A DNA stretch of 64,000 nt from NCBI GenBank assembly GCA_964035545.1, contig OZ037766.1:5557722-5621721 (forward strand), given 5' to 3'. Positions within the stretch are counted from its first letter, which is position 1. Every line of letters begins with the position of its first letter. A program made the translations under genes and the position numbers. The notes beneath the pieces are model-generated. The model searched no databases and was not told the DNA's origin. It saw nothing but the letters and a program-made list of their open reading frames with translations. The stretch comes from Bugula neritina. Its lineage: Eukaryota; Bryozoa; Gymnolaemata; Cheilostomatida; Bugulidae. Shown here piece after piece: positions 1 through 12,995 of this stretch.

Positions 1-100
1 GTAGCAGAGAGTAGCCTCAGTTCTCTACATTCCGTCACTATCAAGGCAACAGGCTACCAACTAACATAAATGTTGTTAACAAGAAGATGTGACACTCTAC

Positions 101-3100
101 CTTGATGAGGTCTTTATAATTACTGGTTCTTCCGCACAACCTGCCATCACCTGACTGTGAATCAGTAGTTTCTGCCGAACTGTCACCTTCGTAGTTGTTG
201 TTGTTGGTTCTTCTATACACAACAATATATGTGTCATGTCACATGGCATAATACATGTCACGTGATATGTCATATGTCACATAATATAATATAGTACAAA
301 AGCTATGTCACATGGCATGCTATGTCACATAACATAATATATGTCATGTATTACGTCATATGATATAATTTACATAGCTTATGTAATATATTATGTCACA
401 TGACATAATGTAGGAGACCTGTTAAGTCACGTGTAACCGGTATTGTATCATACACACAGAAACACACATATATATAACACATATAGTTTGCATTTTTGCA
501 ATATAAGCCAATTGACATTGTAATAATTGCAGTCAGAAAAGCTTTAGTAAACTCACTGAGATTTCGGCTGAGATCTTTTTAATTCTGCGATTTCATTCTC
601 ATACATGTCTATCACGTCCAGTATTCTACAATACAGCACACTATATAATAAGAATAATGTGAGTTTACAATGCAAAACTATTCAATGAAACACAGCCGTC
701 ACCTTCATTTCTAAATTCTATAAATCCTAATAATAATTATTATTATTAACATCCTTGAGTATTAATTGCAGATCCCAAATATTTAGTGTATACAAATTTA
801 ATGTTATTCCCTCTGCTTACTTTAGTATTGCTTTAAATTCTAAATGCCTATTAACACATAAAATTCTATGTGAAAATACTTTTGTAAAAACATGGTTTGT
901 CTCCTACTTTTGAATCCCTGAAAATCACATAAAAACTCAAGACATTTCATCAACCAGGTGCTACAACAACACAAACTCCTACCTTTTATCAGAGTTAGAG
1001 CAAACAGTTCTACTTCCACCACGCCTCAGCTCACGAAATATCTCCTGTACCCTTTTTTCTCGCTTATCTCTTTCTTCATCTAACCGGTTTATCTTAGACC
1101 TAAGTCTATTTAACTCTTCTTCTTGTAGGTCACATCTCTTCTCCAGCTGTCTACTTCGTGCTTGAGCAGCTGCCTAACAGCGTTTAAATACCACAAACTA
1201 GAGCTTGCTGTATATATGTTACATGCTAAGGGTCGACATGACAAGACAAGACAAGTGTGCCAGATACATGCCAGTAGATAAAATAATACCAAAATATTGT
1301 TTGAAGATATAAATGCCATAAGAGGAAAAACCAAGCATAAAAATGAAAATAATTGTATTGCAAAGTTTTTTGTTATAAAAACTTTTTAATTAAAATTATA
1401 GAAAAATATAAAATATATTACAAAATGTACTCTAAAACATGTAAAAATCAATTTGTTTAAAATCTAGAAATAACCTCATGTTTGGCACAGCTTACACCTA
1501 TTTCATCATATCATCGCATGTGGTTGAAACCAAATATAACCAAGCATTCTCAAATCTATAAATTCAAAAGCAATGTTAGATGTGCAGTGAAAAACCTGAC
1601 TCATTAGAATAAGCATTTGAAATCTAAACTTCCAGATTGCGATCATTCTCACAATTCCGGGTTTACCAGTTATCCTATCAGATGCCTAGTTTTATAGATT
1701 TGTGACAATATAATGATAATAAGAGCACCACACGTGCCAAGCGTTGGAGCAGAAGTGTACACAATAATATATGGTATTATTTCCCACATGGTTCTAGCAA
1801 AGAAAATTTCTTTAGTCAGCTAGAAAAGTATAGGGTAAACCAATTTCTGATCACTAGCAAAGGATGACTGGTGCATAACATTCCTAACTCTGTACACAGC
1901 ATTCACTGTTAGGATATAAGATACACCACTAACTCTGTACACAGTATTCACTGTTAGGATATAAGCTACACCACTAACTCTGTACACAGTATTCACTGTT
2001 AGGATATAAGCTACACACAGTGGTTAGAGCAGACCTTAGTGTTTCTGTCTCTCTCACACTCCTCCACATTCAGCTCTCTCTGCTGCTCAAGTCTAACTTC
2101 CAGCTCACTTATCTTAGAGTTGGCATCGTTTAGCTGAGATCTTAACAATACCAGTTTCTCTTCATTCTCTATGAAATCAGTACGGGACGGCTGTCCCCGC
2201 GTCTCCAAGTCACTTCTGTAACACACGACTTAGTATTTCAGCTTCTTCAACCAGCGATGTTTAAACAACAACTTGACTAATTCATGAAATAGTTGCAATA
2301 ACAGGTAGTCAACGTTTTAGTGTTTCTAGGTTTTAGTGTCTAATCCACACAAAGATTAAAATTGTTTATTATATAACCAATAATAGCTCTGAGTTACCCA
2401 AGTTTCAAGGAATTTCTTTAAATATGAATTCAACAAATTCAATGTTTTTGTGTGTTGTTGTTTGTCTACCAAAAATATTTAGCAGGTGGTTTTGTAGTTT
2501 ATAAAGTTACAGTTTAATTGTTAAACTAGACTAGTGTCATTATTATAGCCGTATGCTAATTCTTTTCAATATTAATATTAGGTACTAAATTAAAAATATT
2601 GAAACCCAATGCACACGTGATCTAAGGAAACACATCTCTAGTATTATTATATATCATTAGACTAGAACTCGATGCAAAAGATCGACAACCAAAATAAAAA
2701 CAAGAAATGGGTGAGACAAGATAGAACAATAGTGCAAACCTTGGTGATATATTTGATAAAAAGTACACGTTATGGTAACCTGAGTTGATTATTAGTGAGG
2801 ATAAGATCTTGTATCAGTGACTGCCTCCTGTCTCCATCCTTCATGAGGACAGTATAGTTCTCTCTCAGGGACTCACTGTCAGCTCTGCTGAATCCAACTA
2901 CATCTGTGAGTATAGTGAACATGAGTAAAGTGCATATAGGTTACTATATAGTGTATATAGGTTACTATATAGTGTATATAGGTTACCATATAGTGTATAT
3001 AGGTTACCATATAGTGTATATAGGTTACCATATAGTGTATATAGGTTACCATATAGTGTATATAGGTTACCATATAGCGTATATAGGTTACCATATAGTG

Positions 3101-4107
3101 TATATAGGTTACCATATAGTGTATATAGGTTATCATATAGTTTATATAGGCTACCATATAGTGTATATAGGCTACCATATAGTGTATATAGGCTACCATA
3201 TAGTGTATATAGATCCAATGAGTTATAACTTATCTAAACCAATTGCAATGCCATAGTAGATCTATAGATTTGTCAAGTAATGCCAAAGGAGTTTTTTTTT
3301 CAAAAATACTAAAAGAAACCCGTATTATGAGTTTACTCGAGAAATTAAGTACAAAACTAAAAATATCGCCCTGCTAGGACCAAAAACGAAATGTAAACTC
3401 ACCTAAATCAAAATTAAAATACTTTTTATTCAATTATTACATCTTAATTTTTTAGTTTAATGACAAAACCCTTATTATTTGATACGCCAGTTTTGTTATC
3501 AAAAAGCCTAATTTTTAGTACGGCATGTATATCTATAAGTGAGCTAGCTTTTCTGCAAAACTTGAAATATGTATGTTATCTCATAAAAAATATAGTCACA
3601 AATGTGCTGGACTAAAAACAGAAACTATACTTACCATTACTCTGTAATATTTGATTGGGGTCTGCTAGTAATACGTGGCGCAAACCATGTTGTTTTAATT
3701 GTCTATTCACAGAACCCCACAATTCTAGTTCTTTCTGAAAAAGTAAAATTAAAATTATTCATAAATGTTGCTATTAAAAACATGCAGAGAATTGAACTAT
3801 TTAACACAGAAATAATTAAACTAATTAAAGAATTCAACTAATTGTAAAAGTTTCCAATGACAGACAAAATTCATGATTAAAAATATGCCACTACTGGTGT
3901 AGACTAATATGCAACTTGTCAATATGTGTAACCAATAAAGCAGACAATGAGTTTTATTAAATTGCCAAAATTTTAAAACTTCAAGTTAAATGATAATTAT
4001 CACATTTATCATAATTCAAAAAAGAAGCAAACCTTGTATGTGTCGTATAACCCTCTGGGAGAGGCAGTTCTGTCATCAGTAAAAGTACCACTGCAGCTCT
4101 CAGTCAT
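101..4107 (-). CDS. CEP70: CEP70-like centrosomal coiled-coil protein, 5' seven exons (partial)
   Basis: Seven exons on the minus strand join in phase: 4107-4033, 3734-3635, 2903-2780, 2215-2035, 1173-983, 625-557 and 212-101. They give 284 residues and the gene continues past the left edge (human CEP70 is about 597 aa). The start ATG at 4107 opens a short exon. The match to human CEP70, as I recall it, is collinear: exon 2 has ELWGSVNRQLKQHGL (human WESINVLLMMHGLKPL); exon 3 has QSLIQDLILTNNQLR (human NMIQELIETNQQLR); exons 4 and 5 are charged coiled coil; exon 6 has ILDVIDMYENEIAEL (human LLCLIDYYESKIRK); exon 7 ends SNYKDLIK (human PTYKGLLM). CEP70 is a centrosomal, gamma-tubulin-associated protein involved in microtubule organisation and ciliogenesis. 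Introns 2 and 4 carry tandem arrays close to exons. Identity rests on weak but ordered similarity. Confidence 0.72.
225..416. repeat. degenerate palindromic ATGTCACATGACAT repeats
   Basis: Irregular copies of ATGTCACATGACATAATAT-like sequence, each close to its own reverse complement, fill most of this stretch inside a CEP70 intron. It is AT-rich and looks like a decayed tandem or palindromic satellite. No coding potential is seen. Confidence 0.6.
1884..2018. repeat. 45-bp tandem repeat, three copies
   Basis: Three nearly identical 45-base units begin at 1884, 1929 and 1974 (core CTAACTCTGTACACAG). They lie in CEP70 intron 4. On the minus strand the array starts about 16 bases after the exon 4 donor at 2035. 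Confidence 0.9.
2925..3211. repeat. 21-bp minisatellite, about 13 units
   Basis: Units of 21 bases (core TATATAGGTTACCATATAG on the plus strand) repeat from about 2925 to 3211 with few substitutions. The array lies in CEP70 intron 2, ending about 22 bases before the exon 3 acceptor. The period is a multiple of three, so spurious open frames run through it on both strands. Confidence 0.93.
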
Positions 4108-5556
4108 GGTGAGCAACAAAAGTACAAGGACTAATCGGCTACCTTCAACAATTTTAATTTTTTTTTTAAACTTGGCACCGTGAACACACTTCTGCTAGTT
4201 TTATAACATTCCAATACTGGAAATGCAACATTAAATTTTGCCAAGAACAACTTTACTTAAACAATTAAAAATTACAATTTATATGAATATTGAAAAAAAA
4301 CAGTAAACACTAACACTAACAGTCAAGTTTTAAAATAAATAAATTGATTAAACTTTGCCATCATGGTTATGGTTATTTAATTTTAAATGAATTAAAACTT
4401 GCACAACCTTAACTTACCTTTAGCATATACCAATTATAAACATTATAATATTAGTATTCCTATTAGTTAAATATATTAATTATTATATACATTGTAAAAT
4501 AAAAATCAAAATGTAATGTTACAAATTATAAATATAATAATTTAATAAATATTATAATTATTATAATTTGATATTTTTCTTTTAGTTTTACACTTACAGT
4601 TTATCAATAATATAAACAATGATATTCATATCACTATTTGATGATAATGGTAATCATGATACAGTATACTTAAACTTATAATTACAGTTATACTTTTAGT
4701 ATTACATTTAGTGATTTACTAAGTTCGAGTTGTTTAAATTTCGCACACGACTTTATTTTGTTTATAAACCATGTAGTCCCGCAGTTGACTAAGTTTTGTT
4801 CCGACCTGGAGTAATTACAATGATGATGATGATGATGAACATTTAATTTTTACATTTAATTATTGTTGTCAAAATAAAATATTGTAATTTTAATGCAATT
4901 TATTATAGTTTTAATTGTAAAATTTTTGTTCAAACATTCAACATTTAATGGTATTAAACTATTGGGGGAGTGGGGGGGGCATTGCTAGTTTTACAAAAGA
5001 AAAGGTAACTCCAAATTATTTTACTTAATTCATTCAACCAATTTAAAATTTTCTTGAGTTTAAAACCCACTAACCTATCAGATTTATTTCCAGTAAATAA
5101 AAATGTCAGTTTAAATATATTTATGTCACAAACAAACTAAATAACAAATGATGATATGAGGTCAGATGACATAACTTTACTTATCTTTCATCACGTAATT
5201 TTTTATTGAGACAAAATTCACAAAAACTTGTTTATGTTTTAGCTCTTCAACACTTTCAATACTTTAAAAAGATTATTATGCATAGCCTTAGCCAATTCAA
5301 GTTAGTTTATAAACAACAGGCTATATAATGGTTATAATGACAGCATTGCTAAATGGTTCCAAGGCAAGGCATTATTTTTCCCTTTTAAAGCTGGTGAACT
5401 AATTAAAATCACATGAAATCACATCTCTATGTACTTTTGAACTTATAGCTGGTTGTAAACCAATCAACTAGCACAGACAGTTTTTGTCTCTCTGACTCTA
5501 CTTATATATTTGCATTGTATACCAAATACACATGTTGTGTTATTGTGGAATCAGAT
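4108..5556. other. intergenic region between divergent CEP70 and Delta genes
   Basis: This AT-rich stretch lies between two divergent start codons and so should hold both promoters. It contains a (GAT)n run near 4820 and a G-run near 4965. I see no convincing TATA box, conserved site or reading frame. Confidence 0.6.
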
Positions 5557-8500
5557 ATGACAATTCGGGACAATAGTTTGATCTTCTGTATTATACTTCT
5601 AACTCTCTGCTGCATAGAGGTAATCAACTTTTATATTTCATAGTCTATCACACTCACAGGTAGTTTATTGTTGAGGTAGTTGCAGTAATGGAGAAAGTGA
5701 AAAAGCCTGTGTTCTAGATTAGAAATGTAGCAAAAGAAGCTATATTCTCATGAGAACTTCAACTCAAACCAGAATCTAATAAAAATATTAGGTTATTGAA
5801 ATTTCTTCCTTTCTGATTTTTGTGTTGTTAAGAGCATTTAAACTGTTTATAATATGGTAGTGATATTTTTGAGAAAAGCTAAAATCAAGCTATAAACTAA
5901 AATAGTATGGATTGGAAAAAAATTGTCATCCGAAGATAGAGTAATATAAAGTATTATGTAAATAAAAATACAATATGGCATTATAGCTATAAATGAGTAG
6001 AAAATGCTTGTAATCTTCATTCACCGTAATGGGATGGGAGATGAGCACTTTGTGTGTTGCACTTAGGAGTAGTGGTGGAGAGATTGGTATAGCCTAAGTT
6101 CTTCACTTTTATTATGAAATTTTGATTTGGGGTGCGGGTTGAAATTCTTTCGAGGACATAACTTCTCTTGCTACATTTTTAATCTATAACGCAGGCTTTT
6201 CTCAATTTCTCCATTACTGCACCTACCTCACCACAAGCTGATCATGATTAACCCAATGTAGACCTATCTGAAGGTGATGCTTGAATTGTAGATACATGGT
6301 GTAGCTGTTACAAGCAGCACTAAAAGAGCAGTCTTGGAGGTTAGGTTAGACAGGTACACAAACCCAGATGGCGTGGGTAGCAATGGCGCTTGTTGTGAGG
6401 CCTTTGCCAGTTTCTCAGCTCTTGGCTGTAGAGTGTCCAACTTTGACGGCTGTGACACTAAATTTGATATCACAATATCCCAGTATGTTACTTTATTCTA
6501 AGATTTAATTTGATATCACTGTAACCCCGGATGTAACTTTGTTTTAAGATCTACTTAGCTCTACTTGGTTCATATAAAAGCTTAGTCTGTAATATAGTGT
6601 GATATAGATTTTATATAATATGCAATATAGTGTAATATTTTATGTTATGTAATCTGTAATAGTCTGTGATATATAGGTATGTTACTAAAACTAAAATTCC
6701 TTTGGTAGACATGTAGCTATAGTGTGTTGTATTGTTGTTTGTATAATATTACTATATAGTACAGGTAGTCTTGCTTTTGCACAATATTCCAGTTTATATT
6801 ATAAGTTTATTTATTTATTTATTGTTGATACTGCAGAAAATTAGCAAATGGGGGCAAAGCTGGCCTTAGATTCTACTCAAGTCAAGTGTGGGAGGACACT
6901 AACAGTATAAACTTTGGTAGCTCAATAGGAAATGGTATACCTAACCCCAACACTGTAGAACTCAGCTATTGGGATGCAAGTGTAAGGAAGATATTACTAT
7001 ACAATGTATTTAGATTCCTTTATACCATTTTGATTGTTCATACAGCATGTGATCATAAAATATTGTGTGCAAAACGAATATCACTGTATTTATTATTGCA
7101 GCTTCATATGTTGCTTATTAACTAAAATTTGGATAACCATGTGCTAGTTCAAAGCATGTATTATTTTTCAGAGAGTCTATAATAATAAATATCACCACAT
7201 GTTACCTAGTAATTTTTTCCCTATTAAATATATAATTTGTATGGCGAAGCTCATATGAAGTGCTAATGCTAGACAGTTAAAAGAAGGACATATTTTTAAC
7301 CATATGGCCAATAGACTAAGTGAGAAAATATTTTGTTTATCACACTATAACTGATATTTCATAACTGCATGACTTCTACCATAAATATATGTGTGACTAT
7401 TATAACTAAAAGCCAGGCATAGTTACTAGAATTCAAACATCTTTATGATATGAAATGTAAAGAGCTATGTTTTTCTACTGCTCATTTTGTATGACGGGGC
7501 ACCAGATTTAAAATCAGCAAGTAAGCCAATGCCTCTTTATACCATGCATTTGCAGATAAGTAAAAATAAAATGTTTTTCTACTTTTGGTGAAAACCCATA
7601 CATAGAATAAGCTCTATATTCTATAACATAATTTTTCTCTATAATGTTTATTCAATAGAAATGAATGGAACCATTGCAATTCTATATTGCCGTCTACTTT
7701 TAGTATGGGTATTTAGTGGAAATCACTGTGAAGGATGATGACGATGGTGGAAATGGAGCCGATCTGATTGCTAGATGGTCAAAAACTTACAGACAACTTG
7801 GGGAAGTTTCAAATGCGCTGAATGGAAGAGACGGTATCAGGTAAATTAAAAAATAGTTCCCAGCAGATGTGCATCTTTTATTCCTCCTTTTGTTTCAAGT
7901 ACCCCACTATGTCTTTGCTTTAAATTTGACATCAATACATTTAATGCATGGTAAGTTGATAAAAATATATAACCTTGGGAATAATTTAAGTGCACCCACT
8001 AAATATCTTGGAATTGTGGGGGTGGGTGCTAATAGCCCCTCCTATTTGGAGCTTTTGGTTTAATCTGACATTTTCGAGCCATGAGGGAATTTTTATATTA
8101 TTATCCTTATGTTAACTTAGGACATGAACTAGTTTATCTTCAGAGCTATTAGTGAAGAGTTAGTAAATCTTTAATTGGAATATGCCCTCTTTAGGTTAGA
8201 TATCACTGTGACCGGAAGGTGCAAGACAGGGTATTATGGGACAGACTGTATGACGTATTGTTTACCACAGAGAAACTACAACTGTAATCAGACTACAGGA
8301 TCTAAAATATGCCTTCCTGGTAAATGTCTTACAGCTCACTCCTAGCTTGTAGCCTAGCAGCTTTACTTGAAGCAATTTGATGTGATTTTTGCTTATTTTG
8401 AATATATCGCAGCAATCTAGTGTAATGATTGCAGCCATGGCAAATATTTTTGCATATAAGCTGTAACATATGTATAAGAAATAGTGAAACAGCCTGGGGC

Positions 8501-11500
8501 CTAGGGGTTAGAGCTTTGGCTTATTAAACACGAAGTTCAATTCTCAGTAAAGGCCATTGGTAATTTTAGAACTGGAATCCAGTCATAATTCCTCCTGTGC
8601 TACATCTGAATGCATAACTGAATTAAGTCTTTAACCTGCTTAAAAAAATCCTTTCCATTAGGGATTCTCACAAAGATAGCAACTATAAACTTGCGTGAGC
8701 TATATGTAGAATAAATAATGTGTGATTGCAACCTCGTATTGTTATTGTTGCACAATAATATTAGTTAATAATAACAGTAGGCTACTGTAAGTAGTAGTAA
8801 CGGACTTCTTTCTATAACAGACTGTGTGAGGTGACAATATCATACTCACATTTTTATTACACAGTAATATCTATATAAGTAATGATAAACAATATTATAT
8901 CAGAGCGGAGTGAAGAGTAATTTATTTCCTTTAAGGTTATGAGGGAGAATCCTGTGTAGAGACAAATGAGTGCCTGTCCAACCCTTGTCAGCATGGTGGT
9001 ACGTGTGCTGACAATCTCAACAGGTTCTCTTGTCTATGCCCTCCTGGCTACAGAGGAGTTTATTGCGAGTCAGACATCAACTACTGCACTGCCTCTGCCT
9101 GTAACCATGGTAACTGCGTGGAACAGCAAAACTCGTACAGATGTGATTGTTTTGCTGGATATACCGGTAGACGTTGTGATGTTGACATAGACGAGTGTGC
9201 CTCAATGCCGTGCTACGGGGGCGCCACATGTCTTGACAGTGTGAATGGATTTTCCTGCCTTTGTCCATTGGGTGAGATATTCTATAGCTAGATAAAAAAG
9301 TGTATGAATACTATACTGCTACAACATAATCATCATATACGTAGTAAGATAATTTATATCATATAAGTTTTGAAATGATGTCTACAATATAAAGATGCAC
9401 ATGATTATGTTATCAATCTTTTGTAATTTGCAAGTCAAAAGAATTTGTGTGAACTGCTATGTTTAAACTTGTATTGCACAAATTTTTTCAACTAGTAAAT
9501 GGCAGACAAGTACATATTATTTAGAAATATTGTAAATCATGTTTTAGCATTGCTAGATATGTAAGCTCAACTTGCTAGACAGTCTCACTATTAATTAATG
9601 GCAGCTGCTTTGCTCTCTTATTCTGATTCTCTTTTTTACAGCCAAGTTGTACAAGATAGCCAATCAGAATGCTTGTAAGACAGTCATTGGCCAATGACAC
9701 TGAGTTTGCTAGTTGCTAATCTACTAATACTATAAACCAAATTAATAGTACAAACATAGAAATATAAGCTAGTTGCTATATATCGGCAACATTATTTAGT
9801 ATATTTAATTATTTATTAATAAATATCCTTAAAATATGTGACAAAATGTTGATTTTAGGCTATGAGGGAAGACTGTGCGAGAGCAACCATGATGACTGTG
9901 AACATATTGTTTGTAACAACCAAGGAACCTGCATTGATGAAGTAAATGAGTTTAGATGCAGCTGTACTGAGAGGTTCACTGGGAGGTATTGTGAGGTCAG
10001 TCAGTTTGCCAGTCCTTGTACAAAGTTCAGATCGGCTAACAGGAAATGTGTATCTAAGGCTACAGTTTTGAGCAAATGATGTAATTGCTCTTTGATTTGT
10101 TAAAGTATTATAGCTGTGTGTGAATTATTCTAACAAAGTTGAATAGACATCAGCAACAATGGACAAAGTTGAGTATTATTTCAGACGCTGGTAGATAAAT
10201 GTGATGGGAATAGGTGCAGTGTCCACAGCTCTTGTGTTGAGAATCCTCAGGACCCAAAACTCTACAGCTGTCAGTGTGATGATGGGTATGTTCAACACTT
10301 CATGTTTATTATACTGTGTATAATAATACAACAGTTATCATGCATGATTGAGCAAGATCTATTACCTTATATTACTATATTACTAATGCATATTACTACA
10401 TTACTAAATTACTAATTTATATTAACATATTACCTACTAAATTACTAATGTATTTGATCACTAGACTATATTATAATAATTAATAATGATCGCATCATTA
10501 TATTAGTATATTACTAATGTGTATTATTATATTACTAATGTATATAAGTATATTACTAATGTGTATTATTATATCACTAATGTATATTACTATCAATTAT
10601 TATTATTATTATTATTATTATATTACATATATCAATTATAAATGCATGCGTTGTCTATCTATTATGCACTACTAGAATCTCAAATAAATAATATTATTCT
10701 ACTGGTTTTTCATTGTTTTATATATTATTTTCCCAGGTTTCGTGGAGACTATTGCGAAGACGGATGTACACATCAATGTGTGGGAGGGCATGGTAGATGT
10801 ACCGCAGATAACACAGGAAATCTGGTTTGTACGTGTTTCCCAGGCTATGAAGGTTCAAACTGTGAATTAGACATCAATGAGTGTGAATTAAACCCCTGTG
10901 ATGGTGACATATGTATAGATGAGATTAACAGTTACAGATGTGAGAAAGACGACAAATGTATTAACTCAAACTTTGCTAACCAATTAGCCCAGTCTTTCTG
11001 TAAAGATATAATGGATGGTGACCACTGCGATTCATTAACTCTAGATGCTGGTCAGAAAGAAGACTTCAATGCAGTAATTCAGTTTTCAATGTTTTCATTT
11101 CAATGCAATCTGACCAGATTTTTAACATCACGTATGGATGGATTTAATCAAATTCTAAATGAAACTGACTCATTGCAAATGTGTACTTGGGATCTTGGAG
11201 TGAACATTTCGTGCTTTGAAATTAATTCTACCTCCAAGCATTTTGACTCAAGTACCTACAGTTACTACTTCAACCAATCAGTGAAGGAAACTCAAAGATT
11301 TTCTCCTTCAAGTAACTTCCTTAGCTTTGAGGTGGGTGAAGTCAAAGAACTACTACAACAAATATTGACTTACCTTTCTAGTATATTACCTACAAGTATT
11401 GCAGCATTGCTTTAGAAATAAATTCAAGTTTTAGCAATATAATTAAGAAACAGCAGTTGAGCGTAAAATTGCTGATTCTTTTTTTTGCATTGGTATTACA

Positions 11501-12994
11501 ACTATATGGCCTAATCTGATATACTTTTAGGAAATAGTCAGAAAATACTGGTACTTCCTGGCAGCTGGAAGCCTCGTAATGTTATGCATCCTGGTGACTA
11601 TTATTTGCATCACAAAGAGGTACGTTAAGACATTTAATTGCAGTAAGGGCAGATAGTTCAAGTTCTTTCATTTTCTTTATAAATTTTAGTTTGGGGCGTG
11701 GTTTGAAATACAACAAAATATCATTTGCTACACATTGTAGAAGTAAAAGCAAAGTGAGCCAGTCTAAGGGTATGATGAGTTATCCCCCTCTTCCAAGTTT
11801 GCCTCCATTTGACAAATACGGAGGGGCAACCTACAGCAATCCAGCATTCAATAGTCTTCACTTCTTGTCACTGAATCGTAAAACCTGTGATGGAAGGTAA
11901 TAAATAACAAGTAATATTTATTAGAATAGCTGCTATAGACTTTCATTATTATAACAATTAGTATTGATATACATGCGCTATAACTTTTTTCTGGGAGAGT
12001 AAAGCAGAAAAACCTGTTATGCCCCAATTACACTAATGCCATGTAAGATAAGCTCTGTTTATTCCATTTTTAGGGTCAAAGTATACTATTCACTGCTAAT
12101 CAAATTGTTTTATCCGTCAACACTTTGACAGATTTTTATTCAATATCAGTAACATTATGCTATATGCATGCAAAGCTGAATACTTGTTTGAGCTAAATAC
12201 CATTTGAGCTATCAACTTCAGGCTGAACTATACGATGATACTGAAACACAATGACCCCTGAGAAAAACAAAGTTGTAGCTAATTTTTATAGCCATCACTA
12301 TTATTTTTACAGTCAAGAAAATGATCATATTTATGAAGAGCCAACTAGAAAGCACCCAATGAATGGGAAGAAAGGAGAGACAAACACACATAGTTTAAAA
12401 CACACAGAGTGTTACAGTGAACCTCAAAGGAAACTTTCCACTCTTCCAGATGATAGTGCGATATATGCTAACCCTGATGATGTCCGTACCTTTATACCAT
12501 CTCACTCTGAGCTAAAGAAATTACCATTACCTCCTCTTCCGAAAGTGGAATCAACTGAATATGTCTTACCAACACAATCTTATGAGCCGGTTGATCAGTT
12601 TAAACAACACGGCAAGTTCTGTAAAAACCCTTTATATACATACAGAGAAGCTGATCCAGACTCCCTTACCGCCAGCACCAAGAGTTTTGGAGCTCAAACT
12701 ATGGGTAGTGAATGCATTCAGAAAGAAGAAAAGTTTACACCTGTTAGAGACAGGGCGTTGGCTATGCAGGAAAAGCTGGTAGCATCAGGAAAAACTACTA
12801 ACAGATTCCAACATAATCCACTGTATTCAAAGATGTCTAAGAATTCATCTGATAATGGGAAAAATGATTTGAGATCATTTGCTTCAGAAAAAGAAAGTCA
12901 ACAGTATTTGCAGCCAACTGAGCTGAAAAGTAGATCAGCTGAAAGCAGAAATGATAGAAGACGTATGATAAATCCACTGTACGACACAAAATAA
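5557..12994 (+). CDS. Delta: Delta-like DSL ligand with multi-Tyr/NPxY cytoplasmic tail
   Basis: Twelve exons: 5557-5619, 6292-6482, 6837-6981, 7704-7840, 8195-8319, 8936-9271, 9859-9995, 10185-10285, 10737-11331, 11531-11619, 11690-11896, 12313-12994. They give 935 aa with every phase consistent. Order: signal peptide (1 to about 20); MNLL domain (about 25-84, C55, C56, C67, C75); DSL domain with six Cys (188, 197, 201, 209, 218, 227); about seven EGF repeats to about residue 484; a region with five N-glycosylation sequons (about 485-610); one membrane span (about 616-637); a tail of about 296 aa. The architecture defines a Notch ligand presented to Notch on a neighbouring cell. The tail is unusual: NPLY at 814, 877 and 929, NPAF at 690, YEEP, YSEP and YANP motifs, and proline runs. 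I see no C-terminal PDZ ligand. The last EGF is degenerate. A SINE lies in intron 5. Confidence 0.93.
8484..8630 (+). mobile_element. decayed tRNA-derived SINE in Delta intron 5
   Basis: A tRNA-like box A region (GGGGTTAGAGC) is followed by TAAACACGAAGTTCAATTCTC, a degenerate box B, and a body with ATCCAGTCAT and TTCCTCCTG. The same order occurs in the minus-strand copy at 42125-42290, so they belong to one family. Boundaries are approximate and no target-site duplication was resolved. Confidence 0.65.
10375..10635. repeat. AT-rich TATTACTAATG tandem repeat
   Basis: An imperfect array of TATTACTAATGTATAT-like units ends in an (ATT)n run near 10600. It fills much of Delta intron 8, just before the large EGF/juxtamembrane exon at 10737. 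Confidence 0.8.
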
Positions 12995-12995
12995 A
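12990..12995 (+). promoter_or_regulatory. AATAAA overlapping the Delta stop codon
   Basis: The hexamer AATAAA spans the TAA stop at 12992-12994. A second AATAAA at 13100-13105, about 110 bases downstream, is the more likely poly(A) signal. Confidence 0.5.

Noticed and set aside
2925..3211. CRISPR-like regular repeats
   Set aside because: The units are head-to-tail with no unique spacers, and the sequence is eukaryotic.
2879..3256. Long repetitive open frames on both strands (HIVYIGY-type repeats)
   Set aside because: They are produced by a 21-base minisatellite whose period is a multiple of three, inside a CEP70 intron.
6264..6473. Minus-strand open frame of 69 aa
   Set aside because: It lies antisense to the MNLL exon of the Delta gene, which has clear family motifs and consistent phases.
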